Notes: a model not told the origin generated them from the sequence alone. Shown: positions 37,201-46,078, counted from the first letter of the stretch. The stretch is DNA of 64,000 bases from Mucilaginibacter sp. 14171R-50 (GCF_010093045.1 NZ_CP048115.1:1426001-1490000), one strand, 5' to 3'. Made by a program: numbers and translations.

Positions 37201-37805
37201 GTAACCCAATTGGTTTTGTAAATGGCTCACCAAGTCAAGATTATTCAGCTATTACTGTTAATACTCCAGTACAAGATCTCGTTTATGAAGGCCCTGCTCG
37301 ACCGACTTATTTCGGCGGGTTAAATAATAGCTTCAGCTATAAAAATTTTAGATTAACCTTCCAGGTTAACTACAAATTGGGGTACTACTTTATGGCTCCT
37401 GCGTTGAATTATTCAACTATTACCACCTCTGGAGCATTTTTACGAGTAAATAACCAGTTCAATGATCGATGGCAGGTTCCCGGCGATGAAAAGAGAACTA
37501 ACGTACCATCCTTAGTCTATCCGTTTTCCTCTTCTCGGGACCAATTCTATAAATACTCTGAGGTTAACGTAGAGAGTGGTGATCACATTCGACTTCAAGA
37601 TATTACTCTAAGTTATGATTTTACCAAATCAACCTATCACCGTCTTCCCTTTGCCGCACTACAACTATTTATTTATGCGAATAATGTAGGAATTATTTGG
37701 CGAAAGAATAATAAAGGACTTGACCCTGATGCTGTGCCTACTACAGATAACACAACGATGCCAGTACCAAGATCAATAGCGATCGGCATAAAGGGGAATT
37801 TTTAA
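34269..37805 (+). CDS. SusC/RagA-type TonB-dependent outer-membrane transporter
   Basis: This 1178-residue receptor has an N-terminal signal, an STN signalling domain (about residues 50-115, ITIKETRAPLKKVFQDLS), a carboxypeptidase-D-like domain (about 132-215), a plug (GGKPDINIRGRSTIFAND; SVLKDAAAASIWG) and a beta barrel ending NF. The STN domain suggests signalling to the FecR protein encoded upstream. It and the SusD-like lipoprotein import a large nutrient, peptide or chelate. No enzyme genes that would identify a glycan substrate are present; TlpA-type genes suggest a redox or peptide link. Confidence 0.93.
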   Translation: MYKFYSKSKARVPMRVNLAMQQCLRSGVLLTLLLLSINVIARAQQITIKETRAPLKKVFQDLSKQTGFEFLASSAVLDVSQPVTFSVKDQPLGVVLETIFKTQPLKYEIRDKIIVVTKKEVTQTSPRKDQTTTAIFKGKIIDTIGNPLPGATIKNLSRNLNVTTSNNGEFEIDGSPGDEISVSFIGFLPYNFHLNDKLDYLTIVLKTGTSKLNEVNVVSTGYQTIPKERITGSFAQPLKNEYENRVAPDVISKLNGITSGLVFNANTLTTQGGKPDINIRGRSTIFANDQPLIVVDNFPYSGDINNINPNDVESISVLKDAAAASIWGVRAGNGVIVITTRKGKNNQALKIGFNANLTVFNRPDLNYNPNQLDASSYIGLEQYLFGKGFYDASLANTSSYPVISPVVSLLAANRAGTVSTNDLNTQLNVLRNIDVKDQLSKYFYQKATNQQYAINLSGGSDKAIYYFSAGYDHDLASVKDNSNQRFTLNSQNTFFITPKLEVNAGINYIRTNTQFDNTLTQTARRLFPYSQIADKDGNPLPISYNYNQTFIQNSATTGFLDWTYYPLKELGATDNTTKTSDARISTGIKYTFIPGLSAEVKYQFENTQSDNRIYQSQDTYATRDYINTFSVVNNGVVTGYNVPLGGILNLSRGNTISNNVRGQLSYSNHWSDNDLVAILGYELSQTTGESNQSILYGYNNDLATFTNIDAIDSFNTYPTGSQSIYSGLGVQSTIVRVRSSFANIAYNYKDRYTVSGSARIDGTNYFGVSTNQKNLPLWSAGFKWDISRESFYKLDWLPVLALRTSYGYNGNLIQSITGITTFQYYSNATYTNYNYALISNIGNPDLRWEKTGIANIGVDFGTKNGDIAGSLEYYFKRESDLLGFKNFPENSGITQLEGNFSNMKGSGYDLSITSHNTKGNLKWNTTLLLSHATDKVTSYDVQPYSYQLAGSGTGAPNINRPVFGVYAYKWRGLDPATGNPIGFVNGSPSQDYSAITVNTPVQDLVYEGPARPTYFGGLNNSFSYKNFRLTFQVNYKLGYYFMAPALNYSTITTSGAFLRVNNQFNDRWQVPGDEKRTNVPSLVYPFSSSRDQFYKYSEVNVESGDHIRLQDITLSYDFTKSTYHRLPFAALQLFIYANNVGIIWRKNNKGLDPDAVPTTDNTTMPVPRSIAIGIKGNF

Positions 37806-37849
37806 GGATATATCCACTAAATGTATGGCAAATCAAATTGAATAGTAAA

Positions 37850-39238
37850 ATGAAAAATAAAATATCTCAAAGAACGCTGCTGCTAATTTGCAGCATCATG
37901 TTGCTGGCGGCATGCAAAAAAGACTGGTTAAACGCTAAGCCAGATAAAGCACTTGTTGTGCCTTCAAAAATTGCGGATTACCAAGCCCTCTTAGATAACA
38001 CTAAAGGGGCGACAAATCCAATGAACATTGATGTCCCAAGTCTTAGTATGGTTGGTGACGGAGATTATTATATAACAGATGCCACCTTTAATTCTCTTGG
38101 TGTTGGCACGGAACAAAGTGCCTACTTATGGGGGCCAACTGAAAATTTCTATGCTGGCCATGCTTCAGGTGACTGGGTTTCAGCTTATGGGAGAATCTTA
38201 AATACGAACGTGGTTTTAGATGGTCTTGCTGCCATAAAACCTGATCAATCCTCACAAGCCGCCTACAATAATGCAAAAGGATCAGCCCTGTTTTTCCGCT
38301 GTTATGATTATTTCAGCCTATCCCAGCAATATTGTAAAGCCTATTCGCCCTCGACCTCCGGAAGTGATTTGGGTTTACCCTTACGATTGTCATCAAACGT
38401 AAATCTCACTGTTGAACGCTCAACAGTTCAACAAACCTATGATCAAATAATCAATGACTTGTTGCAAGCAAGCCAACTGTTACCAGTCAATACTACGTTT
38501 CCAACGAGGCCAACGAAAGCTGCAGCGTTTGGTTTGTTAGCAAGGGTTTACCTGTCTCAGGATAACTACCCCAAAGCTTTTTTATATGCAGATTCATGCT
38601 TGCAATTAAACAGTAATTTGTTGGACTATAACAAGGTTTCGACAACCTCGCCATTCCCGTTATCTTATTTTAATGTAGAGGTGATTTTTCATACACAATT
38701 GGCAGGTTACCTCTCATTTAACCCACCCAATTTGATTGTTGATCCTGGACTTTATCAATTATACGATGGGAATGATTTGCGTCAAAAAATATTCTTCAAA
38801 ACCCAAGCGGGTATAATTACAAACAAGACGAGTTATATAGGAAGTGCATTTCAACCGTTCGGTGGAATTGCAACTGATGAAATGTATTTAATTCGAGCAG
38901 AGTGCAATGCAAGAGCAGGGCAAATTGTAGCTGCATTGAATGATTTAAATAACCTACTAAAGAACAGATATAAAAATGGAACATTCTCTGCTTTGACAGC
39001 TACAAATGCAGATGCAGCACTTTCATTGATCCTAAATGAAAGAAGAAAAGAATTGTGTTACCGGAATATTCGTTGGTCAGACCTCCGGAGGTTGAATAAA
39101 GATCCTCGCTTTCAGGTAACCTTATCTCGGATTGTTAATGGCAAAACTTACACCCTTGTTCCTAACTCACCAAGGTATGTGCTTCCAATTGACCCAATTG
39201 AAATAGAACGAGGGGGCTTACAACAGAATCCAAGATAG
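37850..39238 (+). CDS. SusD/RagB-type outer-membrane lipoprotein
   Basis: This 462-residue protein starts at the ATG at 37850 (MKNKISQRTLLLI; the frame opens earlier with TTG). It has a lipoprotein signal ending LLAAC. TPR-like helical SusD sequence follows (RCYDYFSLSQQY, AAFGLLARVYLSQDNY, LNERRKELCYRNIRWSDLRR). It forms the lid over the SusC-like barrel encoded 44 bases upstream. Substrate is unknown. Confidence 0.92.
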   Translation: MKNKISQRTLLLICSIMLLAACKKDWLNAKPDKALVVPSKIADYQALLDNTKGATNPMNIDVPSLSMVGDGDYYITDATFNSLGVGTEQSAYLWGPTENFYAGHASGDWVSAYGRILNTNVVLDGLAAIKPDQSSQAAYNNAKGSALFFRCYDYFSLSQQYCKAYSPSTSGSDLGLPLRLSSNVNLTVERSTVQQTYDQIINDLLQASQLLPVNTTFPTRPTKAAAFGLLARVYLSQDNYPKAFLYADSCLQLNSNLLDYNKVSTTSPFPLSYFNVEVIFHTQLAGYLSFNPPNLIVDPGLYQLYDGNDLRQKIFFKTQAGIITNKTSYIGSAFQPFGGIATDEMYLIRAECNARAGQIVAALNDLNNLLKNRYKNGTFSALTATNADAALSLILNERRKELCYRNIRWSDLRRLNKDPRFQVTLSRIVNGKTYTLVPNSPRYVLPIDPIEIERGGLQQNPR

Positions 39239-39283
39239 TACAATCCTATCAATTAAAAATTCAAGGCATTTAAAAATTGACAA

Positions 39284-40807
39284 ATGAAAAAATTTATATT
39301 AGCGATACTCGCATTAATACTGTGTTCGGGCGGTAAAATTCTTGCTCAAAACAAAACTGAAGTTATATCCTATATTACCGGAAAAATAGAAAATAGAAAT
39401 AGTACTGATTCTGTTATTCTGATGCTGAATGGCCCATTTACAATGTATGGTGGGGCGTCTGAAGCTAATGCTTCGAAAATTTTCACTGAAAAGCCTGATC
39501 AAAACGGTGTATTTAAGTTCAAAATCCGGACAGAGAACTCGCCATTTCATTTTACTTTATTTCAGTCAAATAAAAGATTGCCATCTGGAAATTTAATTAG
39601 CTCCGGCGATGTAAAAAATTACCTTATCGAACCCGGAGACAGTATTAATGTAAAATTTGAGGGGGCAAAGCAAACTTATTCTGGACGAGGCGCAAAATTA
39701 TTTGAAGCGCAATTAAAAATTGCAGAGGTAGATCCTGATGACAAACAACTGATGAGTAGCGTCCACAATTACTTTAACATCGATACAAAAAAATGGCTCA
39801 ACCAAAAAGATTCATTATTAAATGCTCAGCTTCAAGTATTAAACTCTTGTAAAACAGATATGTCGCCAATGGCCTATGGAATAATTCGGGCAGATATAAT
39901 TGGTAAAAACAGGACTTTTATATACAGGCGAATTAGTTTTGCTGGACCATTTTTTGTTAGTGGCGAACCGCTCAAAAAAGAAATTCAAGATCTATGTATT
40001 GAACTTCAAAACCGGCCCGCATATCTTGATAAGGAAGACAGATCAGCTTTAACGCCGGAATACATCCTATATTTATATAATAAGATTAGAACTGAAGTTA
40101 AATATCAACGAATTATTAATCAAATCGATCCTTTTATTGATGAAAATTATTTCGACGCAATTAATTCAGAATACACGGGGCTGGTAAGAGATAAGTTACT
40201 CACTTATTGGCTCACATCAATTGCCGCGTTTAATCATTTAGATGAAAAATATCTTTCTAATGCGTTGTCGGTTATGGTATCTCCGACATTTGTTCAAATG
40301 GTCAATAATCTAAAAGAAACCTTTTCAAGTGGACAGCCTGTTAGTGACTTTGATTTTCAAAATGCGAAAGGCCAGAGGGTTAGGCTTTCCGATTTTCAGG
40401 GAAAGGTCGTTGTAATAGACCTTTGGTTTACCGGCTGTGGACCTTGCTTAAATGTGGCAAGGGGGCTTCGGCAAGTAGAAAAACAATTTGCGAACAGGAA
40501 GGACGTCAAATTTGTAAGTATTTCAAGAGATCAGAATAAGTCGATGTGGTTAAACAGTATTGATCAGTCCCAACGTTCAAAACCGACCTCCTATTTCATA
40601 TCTAATGATACAGAATATTTATATACAAGTGGAACTGGTGCAAATAACTCATTTATTAAAAGGTATGTACCTCAGGAAAGCTACCCATGTCTATTGCTGA
40701 TCGATAAAAAAGGAAGAATTTTTACCTCTACACCCTCACAACCAATCTCTGTTGAAGGTATGGAAAAATTGACATTGGAAATAAATCAAGCCGTTTCCCA
40801 CCAATAG
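39284..40807 (+). CDS. TlpA-type thiol-disulfide protein with long N-terminal domain
   Basis: This 507-residue protein has a signal peptide ending ILAQ. A long N-terminal region of about 330 residues follows, with DUF4369-like beta sequence at its start. The C-terminal thioredoxin-like domain has WFTGCGPC near residue 385 as the redox CxxC pair. It probably acts in the periplasm. It is the last gene of the FecR-SusC-SusD unit, a common placement in Bacteroidota where such proteins may reduce or mature the imported substrate. It faces the MauE gene convergently. Confidence 0.85.
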   Translation: MKKFILAILALILCSGGKILAQNKTEVISYITGKIENRNSTDSVILMLNGPFTMYGGASEANASKIFTEKPDQNGVFKFKIRTENSPFHFTLFQSNKRLPSGNLISSGDVKNYLIEPGDSINVKFEGAKQTYSGRGAKLFEAQLKIAEVDPDDKQLMSSVHNYFNIDTKKWLNQKDSLLNAQLQVLNSCKTDMSPMAYGIIRADIIGKNRTFIYRRISFAGPFFVSGEPLKKEIQDLCIELQNRPAYLDKEDRSALTPEYILYLYNKIRTEVKYQRIINQIDPFIDENYFDAINSEYTGLVRDKLLTYWLTSIAAFNHLDEKYLSNALSVMVSPTFVQMVNNLKETFSSGQPVSDFDFQNAKGQRVRLSDFQGKVVVIDLWFTGCGPCLNVARGLRQVEKQFANRKDVKFVSISRDQNKSMWLNSIDQSQRSKPTSYFISNDTEYLYTSGTGANNSFIKRYVPQESYPCLLLIDKKGRIFTSTPSQPISVEGMEKLTLEINQAVSHQ

Positions 40808-40827
40808 CTATCATAATTATTTAAAAA

Positions 40828-40858
40828 AAGCGCACGGAAATTATATTCCCGTGCGCTT
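40828..40858 (-). terminator. Terminator for the DUF6520-MauE unit
   Basis: Arms AAGCGCACGG and CCGTGCGCTT enclose an 11-base loop. On the minus strand a seven-T run follows, so it should terminate the DUF6520 transcript; it also lies after the TlpA-type gene. Confidence 0.82.
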
Positions 40859-40863
40859 ACTAC

Positions 40864-41223
40864 TTATTGGCCATTATAAACTTTATCAACCGGCCCTCTT
40901 GATGAAAGTGAAGGCGAGCCAGCATCTGTTGGCGATTGGTTGTTATGAGGTGTATTGGTTGTTGTCCAGGTAGCCTGGCACTCCTTATTGCTTAATGTAC
41001 TACAAGCTGCAGGGGTGGTACCGTCCCTGAAAATAAAGTTATCAGGATCAGTGCTGGTTGGGTCACCACTGATGTTATAGTACAATGCAGAAACGCTAAT
41101 AATTTTACCTTTCGCATCTTTATTGTATTTAATAGAGCTGCTATTGGCAGTGGTAAATGCGCTAAAGCCGATTGCTAATGCACCTACCATCAGGCCAAAA
41201 GCGATTTGTTTAAAGTTTTTCAT
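40864..41223 (-). CDS. DUF6520-type exported protein
   Basis: This 119-residue protein has an N-terminal signal/hydrophobic segment (about residues 8-24, AFGLMVGALAIGFSAF). A YYNISGDPT region and two cysteines (AACSTLSNKECQATW) follow. The tail is rich in Asn/Ser/Pro. It resembles the Bacteroidota DUF6520 family, whose function is unknown. It lies just after a MauE-type membrane protein and opposite a TlpA-type protein. The Cys pair could be a disulfide substrate of these. Confidence 0.8.
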   Translation of the reverse strand: MKNFKQIAFGLMVGALAIGFSAFTTANSSSIKYNKDAKGKIISVSALYYNISGDPTSTDPDNFIFRDGTTPAACSTLSNKECQATWTTTNTPHNNQSPTDAGSPSLSSRGPVDKVYNGQ

Positions 41224-41235
41224 GATCTTAATTTT

Positions 41236-41691
41236 TTAATAATTACTAAATTTTGAAATGCGGACCGCAATAATGGCCAACATGATAAAGGCGAGATTGA
41301 ACCATATATGCTGCATCCATGATAATCGTTCAATAGCACCACCACAGTGACAGGGAAGATGTGGCTCCCATATCATTGCACTGATTATATAACCTGTAAA
41401 ACCAACCATCATTCCTGAAAATGATATTAATCCGATTTTTATAGTTTTAGGAATAATGAGCATTACTGCAACTACCACCTCCAATCCAGGAACCAAATAG
41501 GAAATCAATTCAGCTTGGCTGCTGATTAAATGAACATTTTTTAAGCCATTTAAAAATCTCTTGTGTTCCACGATTTTAGCATATGCAGTATAAACAAACA
41601 AGAAAAGGCAAGTGTACCTGATAAAGTTGGCTATTTTATTTTTTGTATCCTGCGAAATGTTAGGAGATAAAGTTGAGGTAATTGCATTCAT
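41236..41691 (-). CDS. MauE/DoxX-type redox membrane protein
   Basis: This 151-residue protein has four hydrophobic segments (about residues 20-40, 65-85, 90-110 and 125-145). A HLPCHCGGA motif lies in the loop before the last one. The MauE/DoxX family includes membrane proteins linked to disulfide formation or thioredoxin reduction. The start is taken at the ATG at 41691 (MNAITSTLSPN), because the extra upstream residues lack hydrophobic pattern. It is probably cotranscribed with the DUF6520 gene. Confidence 0.8.
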   Translation of the reverse strand: MNAITSTLSPNISQDTKNKIANFIRYTCLFLFVYTAYAKIVEHKRFLNGLKNVHLISSQAELISYLVPGLEVVVAVMLIIPKTIKIGLISFSGMMVGFTGYIISAMIWEPHLPCHCGGAIERLSWMQHIWFNLAFIMLAIIAVRISKFSNY

Positions 41692-42029
41692 GATTTTATT
41701 GATTAAGCTATCAAAATAATTCTGGTAACATCCATTACCGGCGGGTACGTAATCCGCCAAATCTCTTTGCTGTTTTCTTTGTCACGAAGGTTCCTTTCTT
41801 TTTGTATTACCATGGTTGATAAGAGGTTTGTGATCGATTTACAGATCAAAGGAACAAGGAAATAAAAAATGAAAACAGGTAGTAATCAGTTGTAATCACT
41901 AAAGGAAAATTTAAAGGGTTAGTCCCTTAAAGTGCAATTAGATTTTGACGTTGGGTGAATGTGTTGGTCCAAAAAGTGGAAAGAAATTCTAAAATAAGCT
42001 ACCACCCTTTACCACCCCATGTTGTTGAA

Positions 42030-43970
42030 CTATTCCGTTGCAGCAGGAATTTCTTTATTTATAATGCTTTCAATATCAGACTTGATTGAAAAATAATTGG
42101 CAGCAAGGATATCACTATCAACGTTTCTAATGGTTGGAACTGCGTGGTAATTATCAGCCTCCGCTTTTAACCCATCGTGGTCATTGACAATCGCATTATG
42201 AAAAACCTTTAAGTCTATCTTTTCATCCGGGTTATCCGCTACCAGGCCAACGAACTCACCCGAGGACAGCGTTGATATCTTTGACGCCGGAATAGCGAAA
42301 TCTAATTGTGTCGATTTACTTATAGAAGTATCCTGGCTATTGATTGATACGCTCTGACGTTCCTGCATGATCTTCCCAAACCGTTCACTCAACTGTTTCG
42401 CAGTATCGCCGGTAACCTGCCCGGAAATAATATTGCCTACGATGTTCATGATCACCTCTGCCTGTTCCCGGCCATAGTCCTTTTTCAACTGGCTGTAATC
42501 TTGCACAGCCAAGGTTGTAGCGACCTTATTGCTGCGAGCGGTCGCGATCAGGCTATCGATGTTGTTAAAATAAATGGTAGGGAACTCGTCAAAAATCAAA
42601 TTACTTTTCAGCTTATTCTTCTGATTCACCAGTTTGATAGCGCGCGAAATGTATAAGCTGAGAACTGCTCCATATACCTGTTGTTTGAGTGGATTATTAC
42701 CCAGGCATACGATCTTAGGTTCATCCGGGTTGTTTAAATCGAGTGAAAAATCATTACCGGAAAGCACGTAATAAAGCGCTGGTGAAACGAGTCTTGCCAT
42801 ACTGATCTTGGCACTGGCGATTTGCCCTTCCAATTGATCGTATGCCTCATTTCGCCAGGCAGAAATAAATGGATTGATCAAAACTTCTATTTCAGGCTCT
42901 TTTTGCAACAACGCGAAAAGTTTTTCGTAATCGACCTGGGCAAGTTCGATGGCGTGCGGTAAGGTGCAGTATTTCCCATCTTCATATTTCTTAAGAAACC
43001 AGAAAAGGGCGGTTACAAAATTGATGGGGGATTCAACAAAGAAATCGCCTTGTTTCTTGATCCATTCACGATTTAACCCAAGCATGAAAGTTCTTGCTGA
43101 TTCCATAGCATCGGTAATATCTTCCATCCGGTCCGGATCCAATGGATTACACCGATGCTTGATATTATCGAAATCAATAAACCAGATACTGGGCTTTTTT
43201 TTATAGGCTCCTGAATATTTCAGCAGCGCATTATAGGCGATGACCGACAGGTCATCAAATTTGAAATCGTAGATCAGCATACTGAATCCCTTTTTAATAT
43301 GTTGCGTGATAATATGCCGGATTACGAAATAGGATTTACCCGCACCCGGTGTACCTAACACCAATGAACCCCGGAAAGGATTGATCACATTTATCCAGCT
43401 ATCCCGGACCTTGCCCTTATAATTATACTGAGCAGGAAGATTAACCGAGTATTCATTCTCCAGTTTCCTTTCTTCCTGTGGGAAAGTTTCGTTTTCTGTA
43501 TTAAAAACATCCTGGGTCAATTTGATATTTATGATTCGGAACATTTTACTGATTCCGGATAGGAATGATAGAAAACCCGTTGCAGTCAGCCCGATGTATA
43601 ACGTGGCTGTGAACAATGTCGAAAGCGTTAAATGAAATAATAGACCGCTTAAAAAATATATGGCCAGTCCTAATCCCGCATAAATAAGATTTCTTTTCCA
43701 GGTGACCTTTTCATCTTTTTTGCCCTTGGTTCCGATCAGAGATACGATGAGTAGTATCAGCGCAACCGCTTTGGAGAGCAGACCGTTTCTGAATAGGCGG
43801 AATTTGTAAATGTTGAGCAGAATATGATCAGTCACCTTATGGGTAAAGTGCAGTTCCCGAAATGCCGCATAGCAGCTGAAATAAAAATGCAGGATGAGGA
43901 TTGCCACAGCTAAAAACCTGGTGAAGTCCATAATCTTCCTGAGCGCTTGTTCGTTTTCTCCCGTTTGCAT
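42030..43970 (-). CDS. Conjugative coupling protein (VirD4/TraG-type, YWFCY-like N-terminus)
   Basis: This 646-residue AAA-type ATPase would deliver the relaxase-DNA complex to a transfer channel. It has N-terminal membrane helices (about residues 12-30, 65-85, 95-145), then the nucleotide-binding domain with Walker A GTPGAGKSYF (about residue 205) and a Walker B-like SNLIFDEFPTIY region near 440. Bacteroidota mobilization loci often name this gene mobC. It lies directly downstream of the relaxase gene (12-base gap), but no type IV secretion genes are in the window. Confidence 0.9.
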   Translation of the reverse strand: MQTGENEQALRKIMDFTRFLAVAILILHFYFSCYAAFRELHFTHKVTDHILLNIYKFRLFRNGLLSKAVALILLIVSLIGTKGKKDEKVTWKRNLIYAGLGLAIYFLSGLLFHLTLSTLFTATLYIGLTATGFLSFLSGISKMFRIINIKLTQDVFNTENETFPQEERKLENEYSVNLPAQYNYKGKVRDSWINVINPFRGSLVLGTPGAGKSYFVIRHIITQHIKKGFSMLIYDFKFDDLSVIAYNALLKYSGAYKKKPSIWFIDFDNIKHRCNPLDPDRMEDITDAMESARTFMLGLNREWIKKQGDFFVESPINFVTALFWFLKKYEDGKYCTLPHAIELAQVDYEKLFALLQKEPEIEVLINPFISAWRNEAYDQLEGQIASAKISMARLVSPALYYVLSGNDFSLDLNNPDEPKIVCLGNNPLKQQVYGAVLSLYISRAIKLVNQKNKLKSNLIFDEFPTIYFNNIDSLIATARSNKVATTLAVQDYSQLKKDYGREQAEVIMNIVGNIISGQVTGDTAKQLSERFGKIMQERQSVSINSQDTSISKSTQLDFAIPASKISTLSSGEFVGLVADNPDEKIDLKVFHNAIVNDHDGLKAEADNYHAVPTIRNVDSDILAANYFSIKSDIESIINKEIPAATE

Positions 43971-43981
43971 AATCTTAGTTT

Positions 43982-45217
43982 TTAAAGTTTTAGACGCCTG
44001 CGTTTTTTCTTTTTTTGCCGATCAGATAGACTTTGGTTATTTGCCCCTTCCGTTGGGCTTAACAGATCACCCAAAAGGTCAATAGTGGCTTGTTGATTCT
44101 CTGAAGGTGTAAGAATTTCATGAGTGGAAGCGTCATCTTCACCTGACGTTTTTTCCTTACCCATCTGTACGAGATACTCCTGACCATACCGCGCCTCAAT
44201 TGCGGCCGCGCTGTAGGCTTTACCTAAGTCGCTGCCATTGAAAACAACTTTATTGTTTTGATCGATAAACGTCAATCCATAGACCCTGCCCTCCGCATTC
44301 TGACGGATGAGCAAGTCGATAGCCTTTTGCTTTAATAGCGCTTGTAGTTCCTGGTGTGATCTTACCTGCGGAATAGCACCGTCAATGATATTGGATAGAC
44401 TATTTTTAAAAGGCTTCCTTAAATATTCATTTAACTTAAATCGCTCACCTAATAATTTCATTGTAGGTTTTTTATAGAGCGAACTTGCTTTTTGCGGGAC
44501 TCCTGTTTTGTTCCCTTGATCATCCAACGCCCAATAACGTAATCCACCGTGTTCAAACATCACCGTTTCCTTTGGCCCACGATCCGCAACAATATTATAT
44601 CCTGCCAAAACCGCGTTGAACTCGGCAAGGCTGGTAAATTTGTAAGACTGGGAAACATGATTGACGATGTTGCTAATTGCTCTCTTTGTATCGGTAGCAC
44701 CATAAATTAATGGCTTTGCATTTTTTTGATTGGCGATTGACCTGGCCGGATCTTCTGCTTTTACTAAGCCATATTCTTGTTCGATTGCTTTTCTGGCAGG
44801 CTCGGATTTGAGTTTGCCGATGTTATGTAAACTTATCCTGGTTCCATCGGCATCGATGTTGGTCGTGAGAATATGAATGTGGTTATGACCGGCATCAAAA
44901 TGCTGGTAGGCCAGAAACGGTTGCTGGCCGAAACCTATTTTTTCCATGTAAGCCTCGGCTATTTGACAAAGTTTTTCTTCATTCAAATTTTCAGTAAGGT
45001 CAAAGTTCAACGATAGGTGAACCGTGTTCGTTTTAGCCCTTGCATTTCGCGCAGCAAGGTCAGTTAAGCGAAATAGCTTATCATCAAAGCTCAGGAACCG
45101 GCTCTCCTTTGGATATAGCTGCGCCATGATCAATTTGGCCTTTCCTGCTTTAACCTTACGCTCATTATAATTCAAAGCGCCAATTATACTTTTCCCGCTT
45201 TCAATTTTTGCGACCAT
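43982..45217 (-). CDS. Relaxase/mobilization nuclease
   Basis: This 411-residue protein nicks DNA at an origin of transfer. The N-terminal half carries the HxHxH-type metal triad in GHNHIHILTTNI (about residues 135-146). The catalytic tyrosine is probably Y17 in ALNYNERK. Its start overlaps the relaxosome gene by 34 bases, a coupling seen in Bacteroides-type mobilization loci. The C-terminus is basic (QKKKKRRRLKL). It fits the relaxase family with a MobB-type label in this phylum. Confidence 0.9.
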   Translation of the reverse strand: MVAKIESGKSIIGALNYNERKVKAGKAKLIMAQLYPKESRFLSFDDKLFRLTDLAARNARAKTNTVHLSLNFDLTENLNEEKLCQIAEAYMEKIGFGQQPFLAYQHFDAGHNHIHILTTNIDADGTRISLHNIGKLKSEPARKAIEQEYGLVKAEDPARSIANQKNAKPLIYGATDTKRAISNIVNHVSQSYKFTSLAEFNAVLAGYNIVADRGPKETVMFEHGGLRYWALDDQGNKTGVPQKASSLYKKPTMKLLGERFKLNEYLRKPFKNSLSNIIDGAIPQVRSHQELQALLKQKAIDLLIRQNAEGRVYGLTFIDQNNKVVFNGSDLGKAYSAAAIEARYGQEYLVQMGKEKTSGEDDASTHEILTPSENQQATIDLLGDLLSPTEGANNQSLSDRQKKKKRRRLKL

Positions 45218-45594
45218 AATGTAGCGTAGGTATTTATGCGATCTTTGATTTCGGTAACCGAAGGTTCCAGTTTGTTATTGACTACCTGTAATAAATTTTC
45301 CCATAATCGATTGTCTGCGGTTCCATGTGCGCTGTTAATATTTCGTACCGCCTGGTTCAGGTTATTGCCGATAGCATTGAGCTCCTTTCGCAGTATCATC
45401 AACTCTTCTAAAAGATCATCTAAGGATTTATCACGGTTTAAAATCATCACCGGCTTTCCCAATAAAAGGGCGCGGGCATATTCGCTCATACACTGAAAAG
45501 TGGTTTTCTTATAGCGTCGTTCAATTAGGTTTTGTTCAGTTGGCTTCAGCCTGATCTTAACCCATTTCGATCTATTTTCATGCGTCTCTCCCAT
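45184..45594 (-). CDS. Relaxosome DNA-binding protein (MobA/MobC-type)
   Basis: This 136-residue protein starts at the ATG at 45594 (MGETHENRSKWVKIRL). The N-terminal region (WVKIRLKPTEQNLIERR) resembles a ribbon-helix-helix DNA-binding domain. A later helical section (ELNAIGNNLNQAVRNIN) matches bacterial mobilization relaxosome proteins. It would bind the transfer origin, probably the repeats just upstream (45611-45659), and help the relaxase. Confidence 0.86.
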   Translation of the reverse strand: MGETHENRSKWVKIRLKPTEQNLIERRYKKTTFQCMSEYARALLLGKPVMILNRDKSLDDLLEELMILRKELNAIGNNLNQAVRNINSAHGTADNRLWENLLQVVNNKLEPSVTEIKDRINTYATLWSQKLKAGKV

Positions 45595-45610
45595 AGGATT
45601 TTTCTTTCGA

Positions 45611-45659
45611 TCAAACCGACTTCGGAGTGTTTGATGGCTATTCCCTGACGACTTCGGAG
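45611..45659. other. Candidate origin of transfer (oriT)
   Basis: Upstream of the relaxosome gene, a hairpin-forming TCAAAC-N12-GTTTGA contains CCGACTTCGG. CGACTTCGGAG is repeated (45617-45627 and 45649-45659). Position next to relaxosome genes, an inverted repeat and direct repeats are typical of oriT; no nick site has been identified. Confidence 0.45.
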
Positions 45660-45774
45660 GAAGGGCAAGATTCGGTTGTGGTACAAACGTACATCTTGCT
45701 AACTGCAAAAAGACAGCAGTTTAAATCCTCACCTATCTAAAGACTTAGCGAACTCCAATATGGCTAATACTTGT

Positions 45775-46047
45775 TTATGATTGCTTTTCAACAGACTTTT
45801 TCAAGTTTCCTTTAAGGAATGATTGCAATGCTAGGATATTGATATCCTTTAATGAAAGATCGTGTTCAATCCCATAGCCTTTCATTGTTTTAAGAAGGCT
45901 TTTAGGTATCCATACGTTAAGCTGCGCTTCCGCTTCTTTTGGTTCCTCAACATCCTTAACCGGGTGAACTTCCTGAATGGGCGTCTTAGGCGGGTCCTGT
46001 TTTAGTTTGTCAGCAAGCCCCCCCAATTTCTTTTTATAATCTTCCAT
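45775..46047 (-). CDS. RHH-type partner of ParA (partition or stability)
   Basis: This 90-residue protein has a Pro/Glu-rich N-terminal half (KQDPPKTPIQEVHPVKDVEE). A C-terminal region follows that resembles a ribbon-helix-helix fold (AQLNVWIPKSLLKTMKGYG, then LKDINILALQSFL). It is encoded 65 bases after the ParA gene with a perfect 20-base palindrome between them, so it probably binds DNA as the centromere-binding partner. Family assignment is inferred from context and pattern. Confidence 0.65.
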   Translation of the reverse strand: MEDYKKKLGGLADKLKQDPPKTPIQEVHPVKDVEEPKEAEAQLNVWIPKSLLKTMKGYGIEHDLSLKDINILALQSFLKGNLKKSVEKQS

Positions 46048-46078
46048 TGCATTTCAATATGGTATCGCATATCCTTGC

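Noticed and set aside
41908-41932. TTAAAGGG/CCCTTAA inverted repeat after the coupling-protein gene
   Set aside because: The pairing has a bulge and no T-run, so it was not listed as a terminator.
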